From Comamonadaceae bacterium (GTDB lineage Bacteria; Pseudomonadota; Gammaproteobacteria; Burkholderiales; Burkholderiaceae): a stretch of 26,559 bases of DNA. The notes under the pieces were generated by a model. It worked only from the letters and a program-made list of their open reading frames with translations. It was not told the origin of the DNA and ran no database searches. Location: contig CANNNB010000004.1 of the NCBI GenBank assembly GCA_947505995.1, positions 1 through 26,559 on the forward strand. Reading direction: 5' to 3'. Shown piece by piece: positions 9,002-17,451 of this stretch; position 1 is the first letter of the stretch, and the number at the start of each line of letters is the position of its first letter. Both the position numbers and the translations under genes were made by a program.

Positions 9002-9760
9002 ATGGAAATACTCCTCGTCTCCCTGGCTTCCTTGTTTGCCGGCATGGTTGACGCCATCGTGGGTGGCGGTGGTCTGATTTTGATCCCAGCCCTGTTTGCA
9101 ATCTTTCCCACTGCGCCACCGGCCACCTTGGTTGGCACCAACAAAAGCGCGGCCATTTGGGGCACAGCCTTTGCCTCCTACCAATTCAGCAAAAAAATTG
9201 AGATGCGTTGGGCAGCTTTGTTGCCTGCGGCGGTGGCAGGCCTAGTAGGCTCGCTGTGTGGTGCCTGGACCGTGACCCAAGTTGACCCCAGTTTTTTGCG
9301 CAAAGCCTTGCCATTTTTACTTTTGGGCTTGCTCATTTACACCGTTGCCAAGAAAGAGATGGGGCAGTTGCACGAGCCTCGATTTCAATCCAAAGGTGAG
9401 GCCCTTGTAGCGGCTTCAATTGGCTTGTTGCTTGGTTTTTACGATGGTTTTTTTGGGCCCGGCACAGGCAGCTTTTTTGTCTTTGCTTACGTCCGTTTGT
9501 TGGGCTATGACTTCTTGAACGCATCGGCTTCGGCCAAGCTCATGAACACAGCCACCAACTTTTCAGCCTTGGTGCTGTTCACTTTGCAGGGCCATGTTTG
9601 GTGGCACTTGGCCGTGCCCATGGCCTTGGCCAATCTCATCGGTAGCCTGATTGGAACTCGACTGGCACTGAAGCACGGTGCTGGTTTTGTGCGCTACGCC
9701 TTTTTGGCCGTTGTGGGCGCCCTGATTCTAAAAACGGGCTACGATGGATTTTTCCGCTGA
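9002..9760 (+). CDS. TauE/SafE family membrane exporter
   Basis: A 252-residue, roughly eight-helix membrane protein of the sulfite exporter TauE/SafE family (DUF81). The N-terminal repeat is MVDAIVGGGGLILIPALF with LVGTNKSAAIWGTA. The second half has IGLLLGFYDGFFGPGTGSFF with ASASAKLMNTATNF, the typical internally duplicated G-x-x-D-x-x-x-G-x-G-G ... K pattern. Substrates in the family are sulfite, sulfoacetate and other organic anions; here the substrate is unknown. The ATG at 9002 follows the terminator U-tract by one base and has no Shine-Dalgarno; a TTG at 8999 is also in frame. The next in-frame Met would cut off the first helix, so 9002 is the best start. The 3' end overlaps the convergent EamA pseudogene by 22 bases. 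Confidence 0.88.
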   Translation: MEILLVSLASLFAGMVDAIVGGGGLILIPALFAIFPTAPPATLVGTNKSAAIWGTAFASYQFSKKIEMRWAALLPAAVAGLVGSLCGAWTVTQVDPSFLRKALPFLLLGLLIYTVAKKEMGQLHEPRFQSKGEALVAASIGLLLGFYDGFFGPGTGSFFVFAYVRLLGYDFLNASASAKLMNTATNFSALVLFTLQGHVWWHLAVPMALANLIGSLIGTRLALKHGAGFVRYAFLAVVGALILKTGYDGFFR

Positions 9761-10647
9761 GGGGCAAATTGGGCAAACGCCACGCCTAACAAGGCAATGG
9801 CTGCGCCTATTAATTTACTTGCGGTGTATTGCTCACCCGTAAGAGCCCAAGCAAACAAGCCAGCGACAGGTGGCATGAGGTACATCAAGGGCGCTGTTCT
9901 GGCAACGCCTCTGACTTGGTTGATCCAGCCCCATACAAACCAGCCACCAAAGGCAGAAATCAAAACAGACTAAGCCATGGCTGCCCAACCCTGAACACCC
10001 AAACTGGCCCAAGGTGCTTCAAGTCCCAACGGGATTGACAACAACATAACGGGCAAGCCGCCCAACAGCGTGGCATATCCCATGGTCAAAATGATGCCGT
10101 GTCTTTCTAGCAGTGGTTTGGCTTGCACGGTGTAATAAGAAAATAAGACCGCCGCCACAAACAAGACCAAGTCTCCGCCCGTGGCCCGCAAATCACCTTT
10201 CATAATTTTTTCAGAAAGAAACAGCAACACGCCTGTGAAGGCGATCATGACGCCCAAGACTTGATAGCGCTGAAGTTTTTCGTGTCCCTTCCATCTCAAA
10301 ATGAGCAAGGTAAAAATGGGGCCACACGCAAGAATCACAGAGCTTGAAAAGGGCGTCGACAAATGAATGCCATAACAAACAATGCTCACGTGCAAGCTGT
10401 GCCCCACAAAGCCTAAGCTGGCCAGTTCAACAATATCTTTTCGCGACATCGGCGGAAAGAAGCGACCAAGTGTGATGCGCATCATGATCAATGCACATGT
10501 CGGCATGATCACGTAACGGCCCAACAAAAACCCACCGGGTGAAAGTGTGTCTATCAAATACTTTTGAACGCTGAAGTTGGCACCCCAAATCAAAATTAAA
10601 ACAAAAGCGGCCATCAAGGCCAATGTGTTTTGCTTCTTGACGTTCAA
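9739..10647 (-). pseudogene. EamA-type (DMT superfamily) transporter broken by an in-frame TAG
   Basis: The minus-strand frame encodes a complete ten-helix EamA/RhaT-type transporter of about 302 codons. A single amber codon lies at 9970-9972. The upstream part (about 225 codons, to GVQGWAAMA) and the downstream part (SVLISAFGGWFVWGWINQ to QRKNPS, stop at 9739) are in the same frame with nothing missing, so one base change from a sense codon (for example TAC/TAT Tyr) explains it. The likely start is the TTG at 10647, whose bases overlap the alr stop (TTGA); an ATG at 10692 inside alr is also possible. The amber removes the last two or three helices, so the product is probably inactive. A sequencing error or readthrough is not excluded. 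Substrate unknown. Confidence 0.85.
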
Positions 10648-11759
10648 AGTGTGTCCAAAACTGCGACCGGAACGCGCGCCGCCAAAGCGCACATCAACTC
10701 ATAGCCCACAGTGCCTGCGGCACTGGCCACCTCATCGATCGAAACACCGGCAGATGAGTTGCTGGTTTTTTGGGGTTGGCCCCACAAGGTGACCTCGCTG
10801 CCCATGTCGGCTTGTGGCAAATCGGTGATGTCGACTGTGATCATGTCCATACTGACACGGCCCACTGTTCGAGTGCGAATGCCATCGACACACACGGGTG
10901 TGCCGGTGGGCGCGTGGCGTGGGTAGCCATCTGCATAGCCACAGGCCACCACACCAATTCGCATGGGACGATCGGCCACAAATGAAGAGCCATAGCCCAC
11001 CGTATCACCGGCTTGCAAATGCTGCACACCAATGATGGCAGCATTCAAACTCATGACCGGTTTCAAGCCCCATTGTTCTGCCGTGTGGGCTGGATGGTCA
11101 GGCGAACTACCGTAAAGCGCAATGCCAGGTCGCAACCAATCTGACCGGACCTTTAAGTCTTGGGCATGGCGCAAGGCGGCGGCGCTGTTACACAAGCTGC
11201 GCTCGCCAGATAAGTCATGCGTATATTCTTGAAACACGGTCATGGCTGCCGCAATACCTTTGTCTGTATCGGCATCACTAAAGTGCGACATGAGCGAAAT
11301 TTCATCTACTTGGGGAAGTGCATTCAAACGAGTCCAAGCGGCTCGAAATGCTTGCGGGGCAAAACCCAATCGGTTCATACCCGTATTCATTTTAAGGAAT
11401 ACACGATGGCCTAGATGTGTTTTGTGAATGGCCAACATGTCAATTTGCGCTTCGCAATGCACCACGTGCCACAGGTTGAGTCGCGAGCACAACTCAAGGT
11501 CGCGGGTTTCAAAAGCACCCTCCAGCAAAAGGACAGGGCCGCGCCAGCCCATTTGCCTGACACGCTCGGCTTCTGATAAATCGAGAAGAGCCAAGCCGTC
11601 TGCGGCACGCAAAGCATTGACAACTCTTTCTAGGCCGTGGCCATAAGCATTGGCTTTGACAACAGCCCAAACCAAGGCATCGGGCGCTGTTGCTTTAACA
11701 AGCGCTAAGTTATGGCGCAAGGCTTGAAGGTCAATGGTGGCCTGAATGGGTCTAGGCAT
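10644..11759 (-). CDS. alr: Alanine racemase
   Basis: A 371-residue PLP enzyme interconverting L- and D-alanine for peptidoglycan synthesis; cytosolic. The PLP-binding lysine is K35 in WAVVKANAYGHG. The second catalytic base is Tyr256 in DTVGYGSSF, followed by the conserved CGYADGYPRH (273-282). The MNTGMNRLGF segment (124-133) and the C-terminal VGRVSMDMITVDIT are also typical. The start is the ATG at 11759, matching the usual N-terminus (MPRPIQATIDLQALRHNL). The EamA pseudogene follows with a stop/start overlap, so the two formed one operon. Divergent from lplT. Confidence 0.97.
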   Translation of the reverse strand: MPRPIQATIDLQALRHNLALVKATAPDALVWAVVKANAYGHGLERVVNALRAADGLALLDLSEAERVRQMGWRGPVLLLEGAFETRDLELCSRLNLWHVVHCEAQIDMLAIHKTHLGHRVFLKMNTGMNRLGFAPQAFRAAWTRLNALPQVDEISLMSHFSDADTDKGIAAAMTVFQEYTHDLSGERSLCNSAAALRHAQDLKVRSDWLRPGIALYGSSPDHPAHTAEQWGLKPVMSLNAAIIGVQHLQAGDTVGYGSSFVADRPMRIGVVACGYADGYPRHAPTGTPVCVDGIRTRTVGRVSMDMITVDITDLPQADMGSEVTLWGQPQKTSNSSAGVSIDEVASAAGTVGYELMCALAARVPVAVLDTL

Positions 11760-11931
11760 GTGAAATCGTTAAAAACAAAGATCTATTTCAAAGGGTGTAG
11801 TCTAGATTGTGTCACTTCAGAGCGTGATATAAATGAAACTTAGGTCAACATCTGCAAAGCCGGTGTTGCTTTCTTCAATTTTCATATTTTCGACTTCGAC
11901 CCTATGTCCTATCGATTCACTGCATGATTTC

Positions 11932-13215
11932 ATGAAGCGCGGTTTTTACACCATCATGGCGGCCCAGTTTTTCAGTTCGCTGGCCGACAACGCACTTTTT
12001 GTCGCGGCTGTTGAACTCATTCGCATCAGTGGCGGTGCCGAGTGGCAACGCGCTGCTTTGGTGCCCATGTTCGCCCTGTTTTACGTTGTTCTAGCGCCTT
12101 TTGTGGGTGCCTTTGCCGACTCCAGACCCAAAGGCCAAGTCATGTTCGTCAGCAACGCCATCAAGGTGGTGGGCTGTTTGATGATGCTCTTTGGCACACA
12201 CCCCTTGCTGTCTTATGCCGTCGTGGGCTTAGGCGCCGCAGCCTACTCGCCCGCCAAATACGGCATCTTGACCGAATTGCTGCCAGCCTCGCAACTGGTC
12301 AAAGCCAATGGCTGGATCGAAGGCCTGACCATTGCTTCCATCATCTTAGGCGTATTAATCGGTGGGCAATTGGTGGGCCCGCATGTTTCTGAGTTCTTGT
12401 TGGGTTTTGACTTGCCGTTCTTAGAAACGGGCATTGATACACCGCCCGAGGCTGCCATTTTGTTACTGATCGTCTTTTATGCTTTGGCGGCTTGGTTCAA
12501 CACGCGAATCCCCAATACTGGCGTTGCCATGCGCAGCATGCCTCAAAATTTATGGGCCTTGCTGCCCGATTTTTGGGATTGCAATTCACGCCTTTGGAAA
12601 GACCGCTTGGGCCAGATTTCACTTTCAACCACGACCCTGTTTTGGGGTGTGTCGGGCAACTTGCGGTACATCGTCCTAGCCTGGAGTGCGGCTGCATTGG
12701 GATATTCCACCACCCAAGCATCTAGTTTGGTCGGTGTCGTTGCCATTGGCACCGCCGTCGGTGCAGTTGTGGCCTCCGTTCGAATGAAGTTGCACCAAGC
12801 AACTCTGGTCATGCCATTGGGCATTGGCATGGGCTTGCTCGTCGTGGGCATGAACTTCATCGACAACGTGTGGGTTGCAGCACCTTTCCTGATTTTACTG
12901 GGTGCACTGGGTGGTTTTTTGGTGGTTCCCATGAACGCTCTGTTGCAGCACCGCGGCCACAACCTGATGGGCGCCGGCAGGTCCATTGCAGTTCAAAACT
13001 TCAATGAACAACTCTGTATTTTGTTGTTGGGTGGCTTGTACAGTTTCTCAACAGGCATGGGGCTGTCTGCCTTTGGCGCCATCACCGCCTTTGGCTTGGT
13101 GGTGGCCTTTTTCATGTGGGTCATTAAGCGCTGGCACGAGCGCAATATGCGGGATCACAGTGAAGAGTTGAAACACTTAATGGACGTGGCAAAAAATGAC
13201 CATCTGCATGGTTGA
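11932..13215 (+). CDS. lplT: Lysophospholipid transporter LplT (MFS)
   Basis: A 427-residue MFS protein from the ATG at 11932, opening MKRGFYTIMAAQFFSSLADN, the characteristic LplT start. The open frame reaches back to 11833, but those 33 residues are not LplT-like. Family segments include APFVGAFADSRPKGQVMFVSN, SPAKYGILTELLP and the late GHNLMGAGRSIAVQNFNEQL. In E. coli LplT flips lysophosphatidylethanolamine into the cell for reacylation by Aas; no aas gene is adjacent here. Roughly twelve membrane helices. The Shine-Dalgarno is weak. A possible -10 TATAAA at 11828-11833 lacks a convincing -35. The glutathione peroxidase gene follows after 36 bases. Confidence 0.9.
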   Translation: MKRGFYTIMAAQFFSSLADNALFVAAVELIRISGGAEWQRAALVPMFALFYVVLAPFVGAFADSRPKGQVMFVSNAIKVVGCLMMLFGTHPLLSYAVVGLGAAAYSPAKYGILTELLPASQLVKANGWIEGLTIASIILGVLIGGQLVGPHVSEFLLGFDLPFLETGIDTPPEAAILLLIVFYALAAWFNTRIPNTGVAMRSMPQNLWALLPDFWDCNSRLWKDRLGQISLSTTTLFWGVSGNLRYIVLAWSAAALGYSTTQASSLVGVVAIGTAVGAVVASVRMKLHQATLVMPLGIGMGLLVVGMNFIDNVWVAAPFLILLGALGGFLVVPMNALLQHRGHNLMGAGRSIAVQNFNEQLCILLLGGLYSFSTGMGLSAFGAITAFGLVVAFFMWVIKRWHERNMRDHSEELKHLMDVAKNDHLHG

Positions 13216-13251
13216 TAGCCACTTTGATTCACCCCATTGAAGGCGCAACCC

Positions 13252-13737
13252 ATGAAAACAATTTACGATTTTGAAGCTGTTCAAATGAACGGGCAAGACT
13301 TGGCCTTGCGTCAATTACAAGGCAAGGTCATGCTCATTGTGAACACCGCCAGTGCCTGCGGTTTCACGCCTCAGTTTGGCGGTCTTGAAAAAATTCACCA
13401 AGCCTACAAAGAGCAAGGCTTGGCTGTTTTAGGGTTCCCTTGCAATCAGTTTGGCAACCAAGATCCTGCCAGCAACGAAGTCATAGCCAATTTTTGTCAA
13501 GTCAATTACGGTGTGAGTTTCACCATGATGCAAAAAGTCAACGTCAATGGCGCCGAGGCACACCCGCTTTACCAATGGCTGTGCGCTGATGCGCCAGGCT
13601 TGTTGGGCAGCAAGGCCATCAAATGGAACTTCACCAAGTTTTTGGTGGGGCGTGATGGCCGGGTGCTCAAGCGCTATGCCTCGATGGACAAGCCAGAGAA
13701 AATAGCACAAGACATTGAAGCCGCGCTAGCCGCCTAA
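13252..13737 (+). CDS. Glutathione peroxidase (BtuE/GPx family)
   Basis: A 161-residue thiol peroxidase of the GPx fold reducing hydroperoxides. In many bacterial members the reductant is thioredoxin rather than glutathione. The catalytic residues are Cys36 in NTASACGFTPQ, Gln66 in GFPCNQFGNQDP and Trp125-Asn126 in IKWNFTKF; the peroxidatic residue is Cys, not selenocysteine. The ATG at 13252 has AAGG about 8 bases upstream and gives the usual N-terminus. A TTG at 13237 would add five residues. There is no signal peptide, so it is cytoplasmic. Convergent with glcF. Confidence 0.95.
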   Translation: MKTIYDFEAVQMNGQDLALRQLQGKVMLIVNTASACGFTPQFGGLEKIHQAYKEQGLAVLGFPCNQFGNQDPASNEVIANFCQVNYGVSFTMMQKVNVNGAEAHPLYQWLCADAPGLLGSKAIKWNFTKFLVGRDGRVLKRYASMDKPEKIAQDIEAALAA

Positions 13738-13753
13738 ATTGACTTAAGGTTTC

Positions 13754-13772
13754 GACTTGATTGGCTCAAGTC
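13754..13772. other. Perfect hairpin between convergent genes
   Basis: GACTTGA (13754-13760) and TCAAGTC (13766-13772) form a 7-pair stem with a 5-base loop in the 52-base gap between the convergent peroxidase and glcF genes. No U-tract follows on either strand, so it is not a canonical terminator, though its placement suggests transcript 3'-end formation or protection. Confidence 0.4.
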
Positions 13773-13789
13773 CGTCCGCTGTGACTGCT

Positions 13790-15031
13790 TCAGTGGCTTT
13801 TTGAAAGCACTTCGTCGACCAACTCCACCCAATGCCGAACCGGCACATCTGCGCCACTTTGTAAATGCGTGATGCAGCCAATGTTGGCACTCAAAATGGC
13901 GGTGGGTTGCAAGTGATTTAGATGCGCCAACTTGCGGTCGCGCAAGGCATATGCCGTATCGGCTTGCAACACCGAGTATGTGCCTGCCGAACCACAACAC
14001 AAATGGGCTTCAAGCTCGGCCACACGCAGCTTGAAGCCAAGCTGGCCCAATTGCAATTCCACGCCGCCTTTGAGTTGTTGACCGTGCTGCAAAGTACAGG
14101 GCGGGTGATAGGCCAGGACGCCCGTTTGGGCCACAAGCTCAGGCTTCAACTTCTGTTGAAGTGCCGGTAAACACATGGGCAACAACTCACTCAAGTCGCG
14201 CGTGAGTTCTGAAATACGGCGCGCCTTCTCTGCATACTGCGCATCGTGTTGAAGCAGATGACCATACTCTTTCACGGTGACACCGCAACCCGAGACGTTC
14301 ATCACAATGGCTTCCACACCTTGTTCAACCCAAGGCCACCAGGCATCGATGTTTTGACGCATGTGGTCCAAACCACCAACTTGATCGTTCAAGTGAAACT
14401 TGACAGCACCACAGCAACCAGCGGCTGGCGGCACGACCACCTGAATGCCGCACGCATTGAGCACGCGGGCTGTGGCTGTGTTGATATTGGGCATCATGGC
14501 GGGCTGTACACAACCGGCCAACATCAAGACCTTGCGGGTGTGCGTTTCTTGCGGCCAAGCACCGGCATTTTGTGGCGCAGGCACTTTGGCTTTCATTGCA
14601 GCAGGCAGCAGGGCACGAACGCTTTGTCCCAACTTCATAGCGGGCCCAAAGAGGGACGAGGTAAGTCCTTCTTTGAGTGCCCAACGCAGCGCGCGCTCTT
14701 TCAGTGGTCTTTGTACTTTGGCATCGACGACTTTGCGTCCCAAGTCAACCAAGTGGCCATATTCAACGCCGCTAGGGCAAGTGCTTTCGCAATTGCGACA
14801 AGTCAGGCATCGGTCTAAATGCAGCTGTGTTTTGCGGGTGGGCGTTGCTCCCTCAAAGACTTGCTTCATAAGGTAGATGCGGCCGCGTGGACCATCTAGC
14901 TCATCGCCCATCAGTTGGTAAGTGGGACAGGTGGCTGAGCAAAAGCCACAGTGCACACATTGGCGCAGAATGGCCTCGGCCTCTTGGCCGATAAGGGTGT
15001 TTTGAAACTCAGGTGCGAGTTGGGTTTGCAT
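13790..15031 (-). CDS. glcF: Glycolate oxidase iron-sulfur subunit GlcF
   Basis: A 413-residue iron-sulfur subunit of glycolate oxidase (glycolate to glyoxylate, electrons to the quinone pool at the inner membrane). Two 4Fe-4S ferredoxin clusters are visible: C25-C28-C31-C35 (QCVHCGFCSATCP) and C75-C78-C81-C85 (RCLTCRNCESTCP). Two cysteine-rich CCG domains follow, including PPAAGCCGAVKFH and AHLCCGSAGTYS. It starts 8 bases after the stop of glcE in the same operon. The catalytic FMN/FAD subunit gene glcD is not in the window. Confidence 0.96.
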   Translation of the reverse strand: MQTQLAPEFQNTLIGQEAEAILRQCVHCGFCSATCPTYQLMGDELDGPRGRIYLMKQVFEGATPTRKTQLHLDRCLTCRNCESTCPSGVEYGHLVDLGRKVVDAKVQRPLKERALRWALKEGLTSSLFGPAMKLGQSVRALLPAAMKAKVPAPQNAGAWPQETHTRKVLMLAGCVQPAMMPNINTATARVLNACGIQVVVPPAAGCCGAVKFHLNDQVGGLDHMRQNIDAWWPWVEQGVEAIVMNVSGCGVTVKEYGHLLQHDAQYAEKARRISELTRDLSELLPMCLPALQQKLKPELVAQTGVLAYHPPCTLQHGQQLKGGVELQLGQLGFKLRVAELEAHLCCGSAGTYSVLQADTAYALRDRKLAHLNHLQPTAILSANIGCITHLQSGADVPVRHWVELVDEVLSKSH

Positions 15032-15039
15032 GTTGAGCC

Positions 15040-16275
15040 TCAGAAGTGCGCGTTCAGTCTTCGCGGGCTGAAAATGCCCGCAGGGTCAAATTCGTTTTTC
15101 AACGCGTGTTGAATGCGTTGCTGCACCGTATCGAGCGGCGCGAAAACCGGCGTGCTCACGTTCAGTGCGGCGCTGGCTTGCTGGGGCCGCCTAAACAAAG
15201 TGGCTTGTCCGCCAACGCTGGCGGCGGCTTGACGGATACTTTGCACCTCACTGAGCGGCGCCCAAATCCAGCGCTGTGCGCCGTGCCATTCAATGAGCGT
15301 CTCGCTTGCACTGTTTGGCAATTTTAAAACAGGCGCAGTTTGCGGCACAGACAAACGCCAAAGTGCCATGTCTTTGGAGGTGCTGTGTTCGGTGAAAAAT
15401 GGCAAGGCTTGGTCTCGGCACAAGGCCCAATCCTGGGCGGCAGATTCAGCCGACTGCGTCATCAATTTGCTTTGCAGCTTGGCAACATCTTGCGACATGC
15501 GCAGCTTGGCCGCTTGCACCGCAGCCAAGGCACCACGCAAGCGAACAAACAACATCTCTGGTGCGCCAGCTTGGGTGCTGTCTTTGACCCAGCAACTGGC
15601 GTTCAATGGCAAAGGCTGGCCTCCCCATTGGTGCAATAAATTCAAGGCTTGTTCTTGCGGCAGAGCGCACATCAAAAAAGCCTCGGCTGGGGCAACGGGC
15701 AAAACCTTGAGAGACACTTCGGTGATCAAACCCAAGGTGCCCCAACTGCCGGCAAGCAATCGACTGACGTCGTAGCCCGCCACGTTTTTCATCACCTGGC
15801 CCCCAAAGCTAAGGTGTTCGCCGCGGCCATTGATGAAGCGCAGCCCCAAGACAAAGTCTCTAACCGCTCCTGCGCTGGCCCTGGCAGGGCCACTTAAACC
15901 TGCTGCCACCATACCGCCGACTGTGGCATGGCTGTGATGATTGTTGCCCGCGTTCAATTTGAAATGGGGCGGCTCAAAGGCCAAGCACTGACCCTGCTCT
16001 GACAACGCTGCCTCTAACTCTTGCAAGGGCGTACCAGCTGATACCGTCACGACCAACTCACTGGGTTCATATTGAACGATGCCCTTGAGTCCACGTGTTT
16101 CCAGCAATTCGCCTTCCAATGATTCGCCATAAAAATCGTGGCTGCCCGAGCCATGAATGCGAAACGTCTTTCGCGGCCCATCAGCTTGCGCGGCGGCAGA
16201 TCGAATGGTGTCCAAAAGCGCGGGCAGATCAGGGAGCAGCTCTGCGCTTTGGCTGGGTTGGGGGCTTGCGTGCAT
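15040..16275 (-). CDS. glcE: Glycolate oxidase FAD-binding subunit GlcE
   Basis: A 411-residue FAD-binding (type 4, VAO/PCMH fold) subunit. FAD-contact segments include FRIHGSGSHDFYG (about 38-50), the ATVGGMVAAGLSGP loop (about 115-130) and GGQVMKNVAGYDVSRLLAGS with GTLGLITEVSLKVLP (about 155-190). It partners GlcD and GlcF in glycolate oxidase. Usual order is glcD-glcE-glcF; here the gene upstream in the same direction is an SMP-30 lactonase, so glcD must lie elsewhere or have been lost. A 9-base inverted repeat occupies its upstream gap. Confidence 0.93.
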   Translation of the reverse strand: MHASPQPSQSAELLPDLPALLDTIRSAAAQADGPRKTFRIHGSGSHDFYGESLEGELLETRGLKGIVQYEPSELVVTVSAGTPLQELEAALSEQGQCLAFEPPHFKLNAGNNHHSHATVGGMVAAGLSGPARASAGAVRDFVLGLRFINGRGEHLSFGGQVMKNVAGYDVSRLLAGSWGTLGLITEVSLKVLPVAPAEAFLMCALPQEQALNLLHQWGGQPLPLNASCWVKDSTQAGAPEMLFVRLRGALAAVQAAKLRMSQDVAKLQSKLMTQSAESAAQDWALCRDQALPFFTEHSTSKDMALWRLSVPQTAPVLKLPNSASETLIEWHGAQRWIWAPLSEVQSIRQAAASVGGQATLFRRPQQASAALNVSTPVFAPLDTVQQRIQHALKNEFDPAGIFSPRRLNAHF

Positions 16276-16311
16276 GTGCCAATGTTAAACGGCTGAGCGC
16301 TCATTTAGTCG

Positions 16312-16339
16312 CTTTCTTGCTTTTTCGCCTGCAAGAAAG
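16312..16339. repeat. 9-base perfect inverted repeat upstream of glcE
   Basis: CTTTCTTGC (16312-16320) and GCAAGAAAG (16331-16339) are exact inverted copies with a 10-base spacer. They lie in the 72-base gap between the SMP-30 stop (16348) and the glcE start (16275). There is no U-tract downstream on the minus strand, so it is more likely an operator or mRNA hairpin than a terminator. Confidence 0.5.
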
Positions 16340-16347
16340 TGGTCAAT

Positions 16348-17301
16348 TCAGTTGTTGAAAAAACTCACAGGTAGGCCGGGTGTCTCTACGCGCGTTGCAA
16401 ACACACAGCCTGAGTCAGGCAAGGCCTGCAGTTCTTCAGCACTGCGCCCATGGGCCGACGTGGTGATGAACAAAGTGCACAAATCTTCACCGCCAAAACA
16501 GGGCATGGTGGGGCATTGGACAGGCGTTTCAATGAATGCCACGCAACGTCCATCTGGCGCAAGCTTGGCCAAACGATGGCCCTCGTACATGGCTGCATAG
16601 TAAAAGCCTTCTGCATCCACCGCTGCACCATCGGGACGGCCGCAATAAGCTTCTGCGCTGGCGGAGCCATAAACCCAATTTTTTGGTTTGGGCTGAAATT
16701 GGGCAAACACCCTTTCACGGCTCATTGTTTGGGTGTTTGCGTCATAGTCCCACGCCCTGATGCAATGAGCACCGGTGTCCGACCAGTAAAGGGTGCGCCC
16801 ATCGGGTGCCCAAGCAAGGCCATTGGCCACGGTGGCGTCTCCTGCCTTGATCTCTAAACGGCCGTCCGCCTGCAATGCATACAACACAGCCGCCGCTTGA
16901 TCGCGCGGCTCAAACATAGAGCCGCTCCAAAAGTTGCCTGCCGGATCGCACTTGCCATCGTTGAACCGCAACTGCGCTGTGTCGTAGGGCGCCGCTGCCA
17001 ACAACTGCCTTGGGCCGCCCCATGTCCGAGCGCGATAAACACCGCTGCGCGTGGCAATCACCCAACCACCTTGGACGGCAGGCGCAAAGCAACCTGGCTC
17101 CTCGCCCAGTGGCCAGTCTTCAATTTTTTGCTCGCACAGCAAGTCAGCCTGCAAAGCCATTCGGCGTAAGCGTTGGCCGGGAATGTCAAGCCAATACAAG
17201 CAATTTTCTGTGGGGTGCCAAAACGGCGACTCGCCCAAACCATCTGCCTGAGATGTGATGCGCTGCCATTTGGGATGGATCAAGTGAGGCGTCGTGGTCA
17301 T
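16348..17301 (-). CDS. SMP-30/gluconolactonase family lactonase
   Basis: A 317-residue six-bladed beta-propeller of the SMP-30/Gnl/LRE family, hydrolysing sugar lactones with a divalent metal. The metal-site residues of the family are visible: Glu24 in GLGESPFWHP, Asn114 in RFNDGKCDPAGNFW, Asn160 in VANGLAW and Asp224 in GRPDGAAVDAEG. There is no signal peptide. No sugar dehydrogenase or transporter is adjacent, so the lactone is unknown. It lies downstream of the amtB terminator and upstream of glcEF on the same strand, and may share a transcript with them. Confidence 0.9.
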   Translation of the reverse strand: MTTTPHLIHPKWQRITSQADGLGESPFWHPTENCLYWLDIPGQRLRRMALQADLLCEQKIEDWPLGEEPGCFAPAVQGGWVIATRSGVYRARTWGGPRQLLAAAPYDTAQLRFNDGKCDPAGNFWSGSMFEPRDQAAAVLYALQADGRLEIKAGDATVANGLAWAPDGRTLYWSDTGAHCIRAWDYDANTQTMSRERVFAQFQPKPKNWVYGSASAEAYCGRPDGAAVDAEGFYYAAMYEGHRLAKLAPDGRCVAFIETPVQCPTMPCFGGEDLCTLFITTSAHGRSAEELQALPDSGCVFATRVETPGLPVSFFNN

Positions 17302-17378
17302 TTTAAAAATTGAGCGATAGGATGGTGAGATTGTGAGTTAAGAATTCGATATAAAAGAAGCAGCCCTGTTTGCAGGCG

Positions 17379-17402
17379 AAAAAAAGCCCGCCGAAGCGGG
17401 CT
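17379..17402 (-). terminator. Rho-independent terminator of the porin-glnK-amtB operon
   Basis: On the minus strand AGCCCGC-TTCG-GCGGGCT is followed by a run of seven T (counting the last stem base), about 50 bases after the amtB stop. Perfect 7-pair stem with a UUCG tetraloop. Confidence 0.95.
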
Positions 17403-17451
17403 GTGAGGGTGGAGACTAACTTCTCGGAAAGTCTTTGGAAATCTTTGCAGA

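Noticed and set aside
11807..11833. Possible lplT promoter TTGTGT - TATAAA
   Set aside because: Spacing of 15 bases and a poor -35 make it too weak to list as a feature.
14246..14818. 190-codon plus-strand ORF opposite glcF
   Set aside because: Antisense to the iron-sulfur subunit with intact cysteine motifs; no independent start signal or domain.
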